From Physella acuta (Eukaryota > Mollusca > Gastropoda > Physidae), in the NCBI RefSeq assembly GCF_028476545.1, contig NW_026731611.1:585001-649000 (forward strand): a DNA stretch of 64,000 bases, in the 5' to 3' direction. Position 1 is the first letter of the stretch; each line of letters opens with the position of its first letter. The position numbers were made by a program, and so were the translations under genes. The notes beneath the pieces are model-generated. The model worked only from the letters and a program-made list of their open reading frames with translations. It was not told the origin of the DNA and made no database searches. This document shows positions 40,101 through 45,270 of this stretch, piece by piece.

Positions 40101-43100
40101 ACTGTTGACCCTTAATGACACGGGACCAGGCACACAGGTTGTTACTAAATAAGCCCCCCTCTCCCCCCCCCCCCCCCCCCTCATCTACATCAGGGTCATA
40201 GCCAGAAGCACGTTCTCAGCTGTATTCACCTGTCTCTCTATGTGGACTGTACTCAGTGTGTGTGTGTGTTACATCCTACACATTTGAGGACAGTCAGTGT
40301 GATGGTCAGTGTGTGTGTGTCACATCCAACACATTTGAGGACAGTCAGTGTGATGGTCAGTGTTTGTGTCAGGCCTAACACATCTATGGATATGCACTGT
40401 GACCCTACATCATACCTGTGTTGATAAATCAAGTTAGCTATTGGTCATGGTTTTCAAAACATTTTGTTCTGATATTGGTAACAGCCTATTTGTTAATGGT
40501 ATATAGTCACATCAGATTTGTATACTGTTTTAGTACTTTACCTGTTAATTACAAAACAGAAATGTTCCATTTAGTAAGTTAGGTTGAAGGTCTGATTTAG
40601 TGAAATGGGCTACATTAGGACTCTGTTTAGTCATTCATTTTTATCTGACACAACTAGCTTTCACATTTTATATTTCCTACCATGTTGTACAGCTGTTAGA
40701 TTTGAATGATTTGTTTTGTTTGTCTCCAGTATGCCAGAAGAAGTGGATGACCTGGACATGAGCCCTAGCCGCAACAACCCAGAGATGACCAGCACCAAAG
40801 ACTGGGCCCCAGTGCCAGTCAACACCCACCTCCACAGGCCCACCAGGGGGACCCCAACTGGCCCCATGGCTGACCTGCGCCTGTCTGAAGCAGAGATCAA
40901 GAGTCGTAGAACCGTGTCCCTTATCATGTCTGAGATGATCCAGACAGAGAGGGATTACGTCAGGGCCCTGCAGTTCATCACGGACCACTATGTGACAGAG
41001 CTACAGAGGGAGGACGTGCCTCAGATGCTGCGGGGCAAGAGGACAGTCATCTTTGGTAACCTGGAGAAGATTCAGCAGTTCCACAGCCAGTACTTCCTCA
41101 AACAGCTGGAGAGTTGCCAGAACCAGCCCTTCTTGGTGGGACAATATTTCCTGCAGCATGTAAGTCCTGAACTCTCAGCTTTGATTCAATGCTCATGTTC
41201 ATGCCTGTCTAGTGCTATTCTGTACTGAATTCACCATAAGCAAAACAAAAAGGTTTATTTTTAGTAGAGTGATGTGGAATACAGATACGTTTTATAATTG
41301 TTCAACTTGTCACAATATAGGGGTATTTTTTGTTAGTTTGTTGGATGCCATACCTGATATTTTGTTGGATGCCATACCTGATATTTTGTTGGATGCCATT
41401 ATATTACATGTCATACATTTTAAAACTTGACCCTAACCGTGTCCTCCCCTCCACAGGAGACCATGTTCTATCTGTATGCCCTGTACAACAAAAACAAACC
41501 CAAGTCTGATACACTCATGATGGAGTATGGAAAAGATTTCTTTCGGGTATTTTTTTCTTCCAACTTTTTTTACTTTGAATAAGATGAAATGTGTACACCT
41601 TAGATAAGGCAATGTGCCCACAGCATCTGACAGCCTACTTACACCTTAGATAAGGCAAAGTGCCCACAGCATGTGACACTGTTCTCCCACTTACACCTTA
41701 GATAAGGCAAAGTGCCCACAGCATCTGACAGCCCACTTACACCTTAGATAAGGCAAAGTGCCCTCAGCTGTGACACTGTTCTCCCACTTACACCTTAGAT
41801 AAGGCAAAGTGCCCACAGCATCTGACAGCCTACTTACACCTTAGATAAGGCAAAGTGCCCACAGCATGTGACACTGTTCTCCCACTTACACCTTAGATAA
41901 GGCAAAGTGCCCACAGCATGTGACACTGTTCTCCCACTTACACCTTAGATAAGGCAAAGTGCCCACAGCATGTGACAACCCACTTACACCTTAGATAAGG
42001 CAAAGTGCCCACAGCATGTGACAACCCACTTACACCTTAAGGCAAAGTGCCCACAGCCTGTGACAACCCACTTACACCTTAAGGCAAAGTGCCCACAGCA
42101 TGTGACAACCCACTTACACCTTAAGGCAAAGTGCCCACAGCCTGTGACAACCCACTTACACCTTAAGGCAAAGTGCCCACAGCATGTGACAACCCACTTA
42201 CACCTTAAGGCAAAGTGCCCACAGCATGTGACAGCCCAGTTACACCTTAGATAAGGCAAAGTGCCCTCAGCTGTGACATTATTCTCCCACTTTCAGCAAA
42301 AACAGCTAGAGCTGGGTGACAAGATGGACCTGTCCAGCTACCTGCTCAAGCCTGTACAGAGGATGGGCAAGTACGCCCTGCTGCTCAAACAGCTGGTCAA
42401 GGAATGTGCTGAGACTGAACCAGAGTATCCAGAGCTTAAGGTAAGCTCATCATGTCTGCTGGACACTCAGTCTAGCTGGCCAGGCCTTGTTACATGCGTT
42501 CTCATTGGCCAGATCTTGTAACACTCTCTCTCATTGGCCAAGTCTTGTTACACTCTTTCTCATTGGCCCGATCTTGTTACTCTTTCTCTTTGCTGAATTT
42601 ATAGTCAGTTCTTTAGTTAATTTTTAAGATGTCTTTGCAGTTAAGAAAGATCTAGATATTTATACCAGCATTCTCTTTGACTTAAGGCTGCTGAAGAAAT
42701 GGTCAAGTTCCAACTTCGACATGGAAATGATCTCCTTGCTATGGACTCACTCAGAGATTGTGATGTAAGTAGCTATGGCTCATGCACTTAGTATTTTAAA
42801 AAAACAGCCTGTATATTTAATTCTAGGAAAGTGAATAGTTTTATTAATTTAGTTGTTGAATCTATGTATATTGTTATTCTGCAGTACTTAAATTTAAATA
42901 GCTTGTGTAATACAATATGAAGAATTGAAACAATTTTCTTGTATATTTTTGTAACAGGTAAACCTACAAGAACAAGGGAGACTACTGAGGCAGGAAGAGT
43001 TTCTTGTGTTTCAGGGTAGAAAGAAGTCAATGAGAAGAATCTTCTTGTTTGAAGATCTGATTTTGTTCAGTAAAACAAGAAGAGGCAGGCAGGGTCAGCA

Positions 43101-45270
43101 TGACATTTACATCTACAAGACAAGCTTTAAGGTGGGTTCCCACACAGGCCTCTGTGTTATAAGATGTTGTTGATGTAGTTAGCTGTCCACTAGATACGTA
43201 AGTGATTAGACCTCTAATGAATGCGCCCCTCTCTCTCAGACTGCTGACATTGGTATGACAGAGAACTATGGAGACAGTGGCTACAAGTTTGAGATCTGGT
43301 TCAGGAGGCGGTCAGTGGGGGAAAACTATGTCCTGCAGGCGCCAAGTACAGAGGTCAAGAAGGCCTGGGTCAAGGACATTTCTAGGCTGCTGTGGAGACA
43401 GGCCATTAGGAATCGAGGTAAGCACTCAAGCTGGTAGTTGACCACTCAAGCTGGTAGTTGACCACTCAAGCTGGTAGTTGACCACTCAAGCTGGTAGTTG
43501 ACCACTCAAGCTGGTAGTTGACCACTCAAGCTGGTAGTTGACCACTCAAGCTGGTAGTTGACCACTCAAGCTGGTAGTTGACCACTCTAGCTGGTAGTTG
43601 ACCACTCTAGCTGGTAGTTGACCACTCAAGCTGGTAGTTGACCACTCAAGCTGGTAGTTGACCACTCTAGCTGGTAGTTGACCACTCTAGCTGGTAGTTG
43701 ACCACTCTAGCTGGTAGTTGACCACTCTAGCTGGTAGTTGACCACTCTAGCTGGTAGTTGACCACTCTAGCTGGTAGTTGACCACTCTAGCTGGTAGTTG
43801 ACCATTAAAGGTGGTGGTTGACCACATGAGCTGATAGCTCTATAGTTAAGTACAAAATATATTTTGTCACTTGTTTGTTTTATTACTGATATTGACTATA
43901 TTTAAACAATTATCCTTGTAGAAACCAGAATCAATGAGCTGGCTACAATGGGCATCGGCAACAAACCGTGTATGGACATCAAGCCAAGTGAAGACAACAT
44001 CCAGGACCGCTCCATCAACATTTCTCTCAACAACAGGGGAGGTAAGTCTGACCTCAGTACAGTAGACTTTAAGGGAGGTAATGTGTGGCCTCAGTACAGT
44101 AGACTTTGTCTATAGTGGCAGCTAGGAAAATTGAACATTCAGATCATTACAGCTGGAATAATAATACAAATAAATAGACAAGTTCAAATATATATTTATT
44201 TACATCTTAGCCCCAGTTATTTTAATGGCACATCTTTGAGAAAACTTAACATCTGGAACACACAACAAAGTGCCACTCAGTAGGAAATGTGTACAATATA
44301 TAGTGGAGTGTAACATGTAATAAAACCTTTTTACTGTTACTCTACTGTTGGCTAATGTATTGTGTGTTGTTTGCTTCCAGCCCGCACCAGAAACTCTATA
44401 GCCGTTTCTTCTTTTGACTATCTTCGTAACGGCAACAAGCGTCCACATTCCATCATCTCCGTCAGCTCTACTTCCTCGTCTGGCTCCAGCCAATCATCAT
44501 TTGGGTTACTGGGATCTTTAAATCTGGCTTTTGACCCCTTGGACAGTCCAAGGATGAACAGACGATCATTTGCATCAAATGGTGAGTACTAGCAACAGGC
44601 AGGATTTTTTTAACACTCCCACACACAATGTTAACACTTTGGTATAGTGTTAACATTTTGTACCCATCAATGTTAACACTTTGGTATACAGCAGTTTTAA
44701 CATTTTATAGCCATCAATGTTAACACTTTGGTATACAGCAGTGTTAACATTTTGTACCCATCAATGTTAATACTTTGATATACAGCAGTTTTAACATTTT
44801 GTAGCCATCAATGTTAACACTTTGGTATACAGCAGTGTTAACATTGTGTACCCATCAATGTTTACACAATCTGTGTCTACAAGCACTGACTTCTTTAACC
44901 CTACCCTACAGAGAGTGGGATAGTGGCAGACAGTGAGACCTCAGGGGCCGCAGACTTTGGTACAGAGAACAGAGGACCCCAGTTCCGCAGGGCCAGCCAG
45001 GGCAACAACGCCCCACTGTCTTCCATGAGGTCCTACTTTGATGTCATGAAATCTAGGGTACTCAAACAGAAATATTCCGACCAGGTCTACACAGATGTGA
45101 GTACATTGACTGGCTAGAAAATATTGTCTTAGTGTCATGAACTTGTACTAGTAAATCAACAGTTGACTTGACAAAAAATTGCTTTAAAACCTTTATTTTC
45201 ATATTGCATAATCTACACTACTAAAGATTAACAATGTATTACATAAGTATTTCTTCTGTTTCAGGTATGA
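1..45270 (+). CDS. PLEKHG4: Rho guanine-nucleotide exchange factor, PLEKHG4/puratrophin-1 family (5' partial, 22 coding exons)
   Basis: Seen: 22 exons bounded by AG/GT join with no phase conflict and no stop into 1,351 codons ending at 45268-45270. Domain order in window numbering: CRAL-TRIO/Sec14-like about 50-205, spectrin-like helices about 208-520, Ser/Pro-rich linker 520-870, DH about 878-1065, PH about 1070-1175, Ser-rich tail to 1351. DH hallmarks are [12 protein letters not shown] (conserved region 1) and [20 protein letters not shown] (conserved region 3). The stretch [19 protein letters not shown] is typical of PLEKHG4/4B. Known: DH-PH proteins of this family load GTP onto Rho-type GTPases in the cytosol or at membranes and act on actin. 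Sec14-like modules bind lipid or regulate the DH-PH pair. Inferred: lipid- and membrane-linked Rho activation. The true start lies to the left of the window. Kalirin/Dbl relatives share this architecture but match the DH less well. Confidence 0.93.
190..410 (-). repeat. tRNA-derived SINE copy (minus strand)
   Basis: Shares blocks with the SINEs at 31203-31970: 'cggcatatgaagggatag' near 252 (minus of cttcatatgccga near 31911), and 'cctttacttt' plus 'gggttaggta' near 290-315. The tRNA-like head (box B type sequence, read on the minus strand) is at its right end, near 335-395. Degenerate; ends are not sharp. Confidence 0.6.
2638..2753 (-). repeat. C-tract MITE-like element, copy 1
   Basis: Ends are inverted: cagtgtttcttccagac at the left, ttctagaagaaactctg at the right. 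Inside, minus-strand reading gives the block 'atatacttttaccagtgtcc' followed by a C tract, shared with copies at 62530-62660 and 63258-63540. No open frame; non-autonomous if a transposon. Confidence 0.55.
4004..4123 (+). CDS. PLEKHG4: GEF exon, start of the CRAL-TRIO-like domain
   Basis: Acceptor ttacag|ATCC and donor CCAG|gtaagg; phase 1 at both ends. The 39 codons run from a polar stretch ([18 protein letters not shown]) into [15 protein letters not shown], the first strand of the Sec14-like fold that continues in the next exon as [13 protein letters not shown]. Confidence 0.88.
4474..4597 (+). CDS. PLEKHG4: GEF exon, CRAL-TRIO-like domain
   Basis: Acceptor tttttag|GG, donor CTAG|gtgagt. 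It encodes [16 protein letters not shown] and a helix ending [10 protein letters not shown]. The 'PG-C-R-D-x-x-G-R' turn followed by a hydrophobic strand is the usual opening of Sec14/CRAL-TRIO modules in Dbl-type GEFs. Confidence 0.92.
4640..4840. repeat. Dispersed repeat marked by a TGACRTCAT core, copy 1
   Basis: Starts 'ggtcatccataaatgacatc' and carries 'acacctttaaaatgat' near 4750. Similar pieces at about 33975-34190, 55620-55660 and 58025-58080. It lies in a GEF intron and has no coding capacity. Confidence 0.45.
4976..5075 (+). CDS. PLEKHG4: GEF exon, CRAL-TRIO-like domain core strand
   Basis: Acceptor atttcag|AAAA, donor AAAG|gtaggc, ending in phase 0. It encodes [20 protein letters not shown] and a following helix. 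A hydrophobic strand ending in 'VADxRG' is the central lipid-pocket strand of the domain. Confidence 0.92.
5301..5405 (+). CDS. PLEKHG4: GEF exon, CRAL-TRIO-like domain
   Basis: Phase 0 at both ends, 35 codons. It starts [19 protein letters not shown] and ends [10 protein letters not shown] before gtaagt. The alternating strand pattern fits the second half of the Sec14-like sheet. Confidence 0.92.
5586..5702 (+). CDS. PLEKHG4: GEF exon, end of the CRAL-TRIO-like domain
   Basis: Phase 0 at both ends, 39 codons. It encodes the segment '[20 protein letters not shown]' then WVRFRK. The motif 'IPxxLxGxxPYxHxxW' closes the Sec14-like module in PLEKHG4 and Dbl-family proteins. Confidence 0.93.
5947..6197 (+). 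CDS. PLEKHG4: GEF exon, first spectrin-like helices
   Basis: Acceptor tttcag|AAAC, donor ATAG|gtagat, ending in phase 2. Eighty-three codons, strongly helical ([35 protein letters not shown]). GC-richer than the flanking introns, as coding sequence should be here. Confidence 0.92.
6685..6823 (+). CDS. PLEKHG4: GEF exon, spectrin-like helix
   Basis: Acceptor ttgccag|TTTT, donor CAAG|gtaagg; ends in phase 0. It encodes a heptad-rich helix ([36 protein letters not shown]). The next exon lies 14.5 kb away, and a candidate alternative first exon sits in that intron. Confidence 0.9.
6824..9388 (+). other. Start of the 14.5-kb GEF intron, no gene seen
   Basis: AT-rich unique sequence with a short TA tract (about 7645), a C run near 8638 and a 20-base G homopolymer (9182-9201). 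No splice-bounded reading frame was supported. Confidence 0.6.
9389..10017 (+). repeat. 39-bp tandem array, about 16 copies
   Basis: Unit: gcagtgctaag, then tcgagtcttgcagcacttg, then a 9-base linker. Spacing is 39 bp, for example 9481 to 9520, with some shorter units whose linker is 'gattaga'. The unit has an internal inverted pair (agtgct ... agcact), so single strands can fold. The open frames across it are repeat by-products. Confidence 0.93.
10018..13127 (+). other. GEF intron stretch, unique sequence
   Basis: No supported exon. Poly-C near 10628, G run near 10418. A 47-codon ATG frame at 11454-11597 with a hydrophobic C-terminus is noted separately; nothing else stands out. Confidence 0.5.
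11454..11597 (+). CDS. Small ORF, 47 codons, hydrophobic C-terminus (uncertain)
   Basis: ATG to TGA with no splicing. The front half is polar ([20 protein letters not shown]) and the last 16 residues are hydrophobic ([14 protein letters not shown]), as in tail-anchored small proteins. I do not recognise it. It lies in a GEF intron on the same strand. Chance is a serious alternative at this length. Confidence 0.15.
   Translation: MAHTMMQRDESVQFEFLARETIGRVGLPSPRELAAVLVFICFLVLCY
13128..13178. repeat. Poly-T tract, about 50 bases
   Basis: Uninterrupted T run following 'aatctgtg'. It may be the minus-strand poly-A tail of a retroposed sequence, but no element body was identified next to it. Confidence 0.9.
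13179..14099 (+). other. GEF intron stretch, unique sequence
   Basis: No supported exon; see the rejected list for an open frame at 13626-13784. Confidence 0.5.
14100..14375 (+). repeat. Tandem array, unit about 40-46 bp, 6 degenerate copies
   Basis: Repeated blocks 'actagaccttgactagctga' and 'ctaaaccttaacaaaacctg'. Copies differ by length and point changes. Confidence 0.85.
14376..15242 (+). other. GEF intron stretch, no gene seen
   Basis: AT-rich unique sequence between two arrays. Confidence 0.5.
15243..16240 (+). repeat. 28-bp tandem array, about 34 copies
   Basis: Unit: atttctgtrgctatac then rgcagtrttcrt; exact 28-bp spacing (16145 to 16173). A 40-base flank containing 'cggttgtgtcacaatactg' occurs both at the start (15275) and inside (15538), so part of the array was copied as a block. 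Copies fall in runs of 'cag' or 'cgg' and 'gta' or 'gtg' types, a higher-order pattern. Confidence 0.95.
16241..17911 (+). other. GEF intron stretch, no gene seen
   Basis: Mixed unique sequence; no splice-bounded frame could be supported. Confidence 0.5.
17912..18182 (+). repeat. 41-bp tandem array, 6-7 copies
   Basis: Unit holds 'ttcacgtgcttaggttagtg' and 'cggctgttataattttataa'. One copy lacks about 14 bases (18069). Confidence 0.92.
18325..18612 (+). repeat. Tandem array, unit about 75-85 bp, 3-4 copies
   Basis: Each unit has 'gtcgtgcactatcaaacatg', 'tacactaac' and 'tcgtgcgtctgtgtgtg'. Units differ in whether 'tttataaccaccgacacag' is present. Confidence 0.88.
18613..19612 (+). other. Possible promoter and 5' leader of alternative exon A
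   Basis: One kilobase of mostly unique sequence before the ATG at 19613. No TATA box or initiator can be asserted from sequence. Listed because an internal promoter must lie here if exon A is a first exon. Confidence 0.3.
19613..20131 (+). CDS. PLEKHG4: Candidate alternative first exon A of the GEF gene (173 codons)
   Basis: Seen: an ATG at 19613 opens 173 codons that end exactly in phase 0 at GCGTCG|gtaggt. The next known exon (21375) has a phase-0 acceptor, so the two join in frame. The peptide has a basic-aromatic patch ([20 protein letters not shown]), then a Ser/Thr/Cys-rich region holding two tandem 25-residue copies that begin [11 protein letters not shown] (19886 and 19961). It is far longer than chance open frames in the neighbouring introns. 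No upstream ATG is in frame; a short overlapping ATG at 19605 could slow initiation. Inferred: an internal promoter gives an isoform without the CRAL-TRIO domain, perhaps held at membranes by the basic patch. Alternatively it is a separate small gene, since the frame also runs on to a stop at 20168. Confidence 0.68.
20132..21374 (+). other. GEF intron after exon A, no gene seen
   Basis: AT-rich; C/T-rich run near 20706. The acceptor of the next exon follows a T/TG tract at 21353-21374. Confidence 0.6.
21375..21497 (+). CDS. PLEKHG4: GEF exon, spectrin-like helix
   Basis: Acceptor gtgtacag|GTGA, donor TATG|gtgagt, phase 0 at both ends, 41 codons. It encodes [20 protein letters not shown] and a helix ending [10 protein letters not shown], typical of spectrin-repeat helices in Dbl-like GEFs. 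Isolated between two introns of 14.5 and 7.0 kb. Confidence 0.92.
22040..22360 (+). repeat. 53-bp tandem array, 6 copies
   Basis: Unit: ggttaattgaagttggtgtg, then taggtggttaatggtcacac and atctaaagtacat; spacing 53 bp (22093 to 22146). Confidence 0.94.
22762..23163 (+). repeat. 32-bp tandem array, about 12 copies
   Basis: Unit: ttgtttagatttgaagatgt then cccgtccaacaa; spacing 32 bp (22805 to 22837). Variants in the 'cccgtcc' block; one copy is shortened near 23060. Confidence 0.93.
24393..24460 (+). repeat. 17-bp tandem repeat, 3-4 copies
   Basis: Unit tacacacgttatgttga, last copy diverged. Confidence 0.85.
25368..25511 (+). repeat. Three tandem copies of a 46-55 bp unit
   Basis: Each holds 'aatattgcttatggtgcata' or a close form, then 'acctgac'. 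Confidence 0.8.
26397..26720 (+). CDS. PLEKHG4: Candidate alternative first exon B of the GEF gene (108 codons)
   Basis: Seen: ATG at 26397 opens 108 codons ([20 protein letters not shown] at the start) and ends in phase 0 at CTTTAT|gtaagg. The following exon at 28500 has a phase-0 acceptor, so the join is in frame. The peptide is Ser/Thr/Asp-rich with two copies of the motif SDGDL. A Cys-Cys pair near the start could be lipid-modified (inference). It has no similarity I recognise to known domains. Its place in the intron and its phase are the support; transcription start is not visible. If real, the product would keep the distal spectrin helices, DH and PH but lack CRAL-TRIO and the first helices. 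Confidence 0.62.
26721..27501 (+). other. GEF intron stretch with a poly-G run
   Basis: G14 near 27079. The 146-codon frame starting at 27034 spans the G run and has no splice support, so I do not call it a gene. Confidence 0.5.
27502..27998 (+). repeat. 35-bp tandem array, 14 copies
   Basis: Unit: tcagttctgtaagaatacct then ggtccgctcattaca; exact 35-bp steps (27541 to 27576), copies over 90% alike. Directly tandem without spacers, so not a CRISPR array. Confidence 0.95.
28085..28515 (+). repeat. 74-bp array that repeats the exon-28500 splice acceptor
   Basis: The unit ends tttgtctgacag followed by tcttacatagagaaa. The last copy is the real acceptor and exon start; AGs fall at 28129, 28203, 28277, 28351, 28425 and 28499, each 74 bp apart. 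Five decoys precede the true site; the first is degraded (tactgaaag). Exon reading from a decoy hits TGA after eight codons. Confidence 0.93.
28500..28694 (+). CDS. PLEKHG4: GEF exon, spectrin-like repeat
   Basis: Sixty-five codons, phase 0 at both ends: [20 protein letters not shown] at the start, HLLDK before gtaaga. The pattern 'GNxLLEEAS' is usual for the spectrin segment of this family. The exon is framed by tandem arrays on both sides. The left array (74-bp unit) repeats the acceptor and the first 15 exon bases. Confidence 0.94.
28697..29262 (+). repeat. 56-bp array starting inside the splice donor of exon 28500-28694
   Basis: The unit contains 'agagcactagtgtatcatat' and 'tcaaggttatgtatcttgag', about 10 copies. 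The first copy begins at the fourth base of the intron (gtaagagcactacttg), so the donor's flank is the founder. The GT itself is not repeated. Confidence 0.9.
29263..31202 (+). other. GEF intron stretch, unique sequence
   Basis: GC-richer patch at 29680-30000, otherwise AT-rich. No exon supported on either strand. Confidence 0.5.
31203..31440 (+). repeat. tRNA-derived SINE copy (plus strand)
   Basis: Box A-like 'acctagcggtagaacc' (31227) and box B-like 'gagttcggcaccc' (31269), then a C17 tract and the family tail 'gggcagatgaagtataaag' near 31421. Confidence 0.65.
31441..31595 (-). repeat. SINE body in reverse orientation
   Basis: Holds 'catgccgcctttacttttcc', 'gagttaggtacccatcagag' and 'ctgggtggactcag', then a tRNA-like end 'cttgaacccggctgtg' that reads as box B on the minus strand. 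Faces the copy to its left. Confidence 0.55.
31660..31690. repeat. (GA)n-(G)n simple sequence
   Basis: gaga repeats followed by a G14 run. Confidence 0.9.
31780..31975 (+). repeat. tRNA-derived SINE copy with well-kept boxes (plus strand)
   Basis: Box A 'tggtctagcggtagag' (about 31788) and box B 'gagttcgaatccg' (31830) in a serine/leucine-tRNA-like head (gctggactgctgaccc), then a body with 'cttcatatgccgagtcac' and an end 'ggaactttactttttt'. No paired acceptor stem, so not a working tRNA gene. The best-kept SINE in the window. Confidence 0.75.
31976..32920 (+). other. Possible promoter and leader of alternative exon C
   Basis: Mixed sequence after the SINE cluster; G-run near 32539. Nothing coding before 32921. 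Confidence 0.3.
32921..33004 (+). CDS. PLEKHG4: Candidate alternative first exon C of the GEF gene (28 codons)
   Basis: Seen: ATG at 32921 in a strong context (A at -3, G at +4), with an in-frame TGA 12 bases upstream. It opens 28 codons ending in phase 0 at GTTGTG|gtaagg, compatible with the phase-0 acceptor at 35921. The peptide is short and hydrophobic ([20 protein letters not shown]), so it could serve as a membrane anchor or signal. Short length makes chance possible. The supporting facts are the phase, the donor, the upstream stop and the parallel with the two other candidate first exons. Confidence 0.42.
33055..33665 (+). repeat. 40-bp tandem array, about 15 copies
   Basis: Unit: tgttactgctatagtttgtt then gtaatcttactttctgtcta. 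The first eight copies are almost identical; the last five are shortened or diverged, so the array has a young left end and an old right end. Confidence 0.95.
33666..35920 (+). other. GEF intron stretch before exon 35921
   Basis: C runs at 34069 and 34781, a T19 tract near 34378, a dispersed-repeat piece (33975-34190) and a GC-rich patch (34550-35640). Several minus-strand open frames in that patch lack splice or family support. Confidence 0.5.
33975..34190. repeat. Dispersed TGACGTCA repeat, copy 2
   Basis: 'ataaatgacgtcattcattt' near 34018 and 'acacctttaaaaatgat' near 34103 in the same order and spacing class as copy 1; a C14 run in between. Confidence 0.4.
35921..36145 (+). CDS. PLEKHG4: GEF exon, spectrin-like repeat
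   Basis: Acceptor attccag|AGCT, donor CCAG|gtatgt, phase 0 both ends, 75 codons. It encodes [20 protein letters not shown] and [20 protein letters not shown], then a helix rich in Arg and Lys ending [10 protein letters not shown] 43-bp array begins about 25 bases after the donor. Confidence 0.94.
36163..36385 (+). repeat. 43-bp tandem array, 5 copies
   Basis: Unit: gctcgacagctcacatcaaa then cctgtacaagacgggtttct and tta. It begins about 25 bases after the donor of exon 35921-36145. Confidence 0.93.
36462..37357 (+). CDS. PLEKHG4: GEF exon, last spectrin-like helix and Ser/Pro-rich linker
   Basis: The longest exon, 298 codons plus two bases. It starts [20 protein letters not shown] (helical) and turns into a long low-complexity linker rich in Ser, Pro and Thr with runs such as [19 protein letters not shown] basic segment ([16 protein letters not shown]) with possible phosphorylation or 14-3-3 sites follows. 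Such disordered linkers separate the spectrin part from DH-PH in this family. Another AG at 36435 could be used instead; I chose 36461 because it keeps the frame. Confidence 0.92.
37358..37530 (+). repeat. Short array starting at the donor of exon 36462-37357
   Basis: About 2.5 copies of a 65-bp unit containing 'ctcaccacacatatatatgt' and 'aacattgtcttgtattcag'. The first copy starts at the intron's own 5' bases (gtatgtctcacc). Confidence 0.8.
37604..37815 (+). repeat. 43-bp tandem array, 5 copies
   Basis: Unit: tgtctaaaggtgtctgtcac then cacacaatgtggggtgttag and tat; copies nearly identical. Confidence 0.94.
38283..38466 (+). repeat. 36-bp tandem array, 5 copies
   Basis: Unit: tactggaccgtgtgaccttt then gttagaccgactatct. 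The multiple of three keeps a reading frame open; no evidence that it is coding. Confidence 0.93.
38939..39105 (+). repeat. Two-copy duplication, about 96 bp
   Basis: 'ttgctgactcctagctagac' at 38942 and 39038, with matching text for about 65 bases after each. Confidence 0.9.
39356..39730 (+). repeat. Tandem array, unit about 70 bp, 5 copies
   Basis: Blocks 'gttgactagaccatcttgct', 'tggagtaaatgttcatgttg' and 'gtatctattgacttgtgttg'. Confidence 0.92.
40730..41159 (+). CDS. PLEKHG4: GEF exon, linker end and N-terminal part of the DH domain
   Basis: 143 codons after a split Ser. A short acidic linker ([12 protein letters not shown]) is followed by the DH opening: [18 protein letters not shown], then [19 protein letters not shown] and [19 protein letters not shown]. 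These are conserved regions 1 and 2 of RhoGEF domains; Glu in 'xxTERDYV' contacts the GTPase in known structures. Confidence 0.97.
41457..41546 (+). CDS. PLEKHG4: GEF exon, DH domain
   Basis: Thirty codons, phase 0 both ends: [20 protein letters not shown] then EYGKDFFR. 'YxLYxxNKPxSDxLMxxYG' is the signature of the PLEKHG4 and kalirin-like DH branch. Confidence 0.96.
41590..42296 (+). repeat. Mixed 36/52-bp array that runs into the acceptor of exon 42297
   Basis: Units share 'cttacaccttagataaggca' and 'aagtgcccacagcatgtgac'; the long form adds 'actgttctcccac'. About 15 copies. The last copy's 'attctcccacttacacc' position is changed to 'attctcccactttcag', which is the working acceptor. Confidence 0.92.
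42297..42440 (+). CDS. PLEKHG4: GEF exon, catalytic helix of the DH domain
   Basis: Forty-eight codons holding [20 protein letters not shown], the conserved region 3 helix that forms most of the GTPase contact. The acceptor's pyrimidine tract (ctcccactttcag) comes from the last unit of the array at 41590-42290. Confidence 0.97.
42687..42764 (+). CDS. PLEKHG4: GEF exon, end of the DH domain
   Basis: Twenty-six codons, phase 0 both ends ([20 protein letters not shown]). It matches the last DH helix, where '[21 protein letters not shown]' is usual for the family. Confidence 0.95.
42958..43131 (+). CDS. PLEKHG4: GEF exon, DH-PH junction and first half of the PH domain
   Basis: Fifty-eight codons: [20 protein letters not shown], then [18 protein letters not shown] and [10 protein letters not shown]. 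'LxxQxEFxV..G' with 'xRRxFLFExLxLFSK' marks the PH strands 1-4 of Dbl-family GEFs. Confidence 0.96.
43240..43417 (+). CDS. PLEKHG4: GEF exon, second half of the PH domain
   Basis: Fifty-nine codons plus one base: [20 protein letters not shown], then [20 protein letters not shown]. The invariant PH Trp lies in 'KKAWVKDI'. The exon ends two codons before the donor CGAG|gtaagc, which leads straight into a 20-bp array. Confidence 0.96.
43424..43803 (+). repeat. 20-bp tandem array, 19 copies, next to a splice donor
   Basis: Unit accactcaagctggtagttg. The first partial unit begins six bases into the intron (gtaagcactcaagctg). Copies come in two types (caag, ctag) in blocks, showing expansion by groups. 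Confidence 0.96.
43922..44041 (+). CDS. PLEKHG4: GEF exon, C-terminal tail
   Basis: Thirty-nine codons plus phase-1 ends: [20 protein letters not shown] and [17 protein letters not shown]. 'RxxELxxMGIGNKPxxDIxPS' recurs just after the PH domain in PLEKHG4 relatives. Confidence 0.93.
44381..44581 (+). CDS. PLEKHG4: GEF exon, Ser-rich C-terminal tail
   Basis: Sixty-six codons: [20 protein letters not shown], then [20 protein letters not shown]. '[12 protein letters not shown]' is a repeated tail motif of this family with likely phospho-sites (inference). Confidence 0.93.
44620..44875 (+). repeat. Tandem array, unit about 47-50 bp, 5 copies
   Basis: Blocks 'aatgttaacactttggtata' and 'cagcagtgttaacattttgt'. 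The unit holds several GTTAAC palindromes. Confidence 0.9.
44912..45096 (+). CDS. PLEKHG4: GEF exon, C-terminal tail
   Basis: Sixty-one codons after a split Glu: [20 protein letters not shown] and [20 protein letters not shown]. It ends VYTD|gtgagt in phase 0. Without splicing the frame would continue seven codons to a stop at 45115, so intron retention would give a slightly different C-terminus. Confidence 0.9.
45265..45270 (+). CDS. PLEKHG4: GEF last coding exon: one codon plus stop
   Basis: Acceptor ctgtttcag|GTATGA gives Val then TGA in the right phase. The rest of this exon is 3' untranslated. An exon with only one sense codon is unusual but supported by the clean acceptor. Confidence 0.75.
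   Translation, partial: V

Larger units (their letters stand above)
37816..40729 (+). other. GEF intron, arrays and unique sequence
   Basis: Between the arrays listed separately the sequence is unique and non-coding as far as I can see; C18 run near 40163 and a 3-copy repeat at 40240-40390 (unit about 52 bp with 'catttgaggacagtcagtgt'). Confidence 0.55.
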
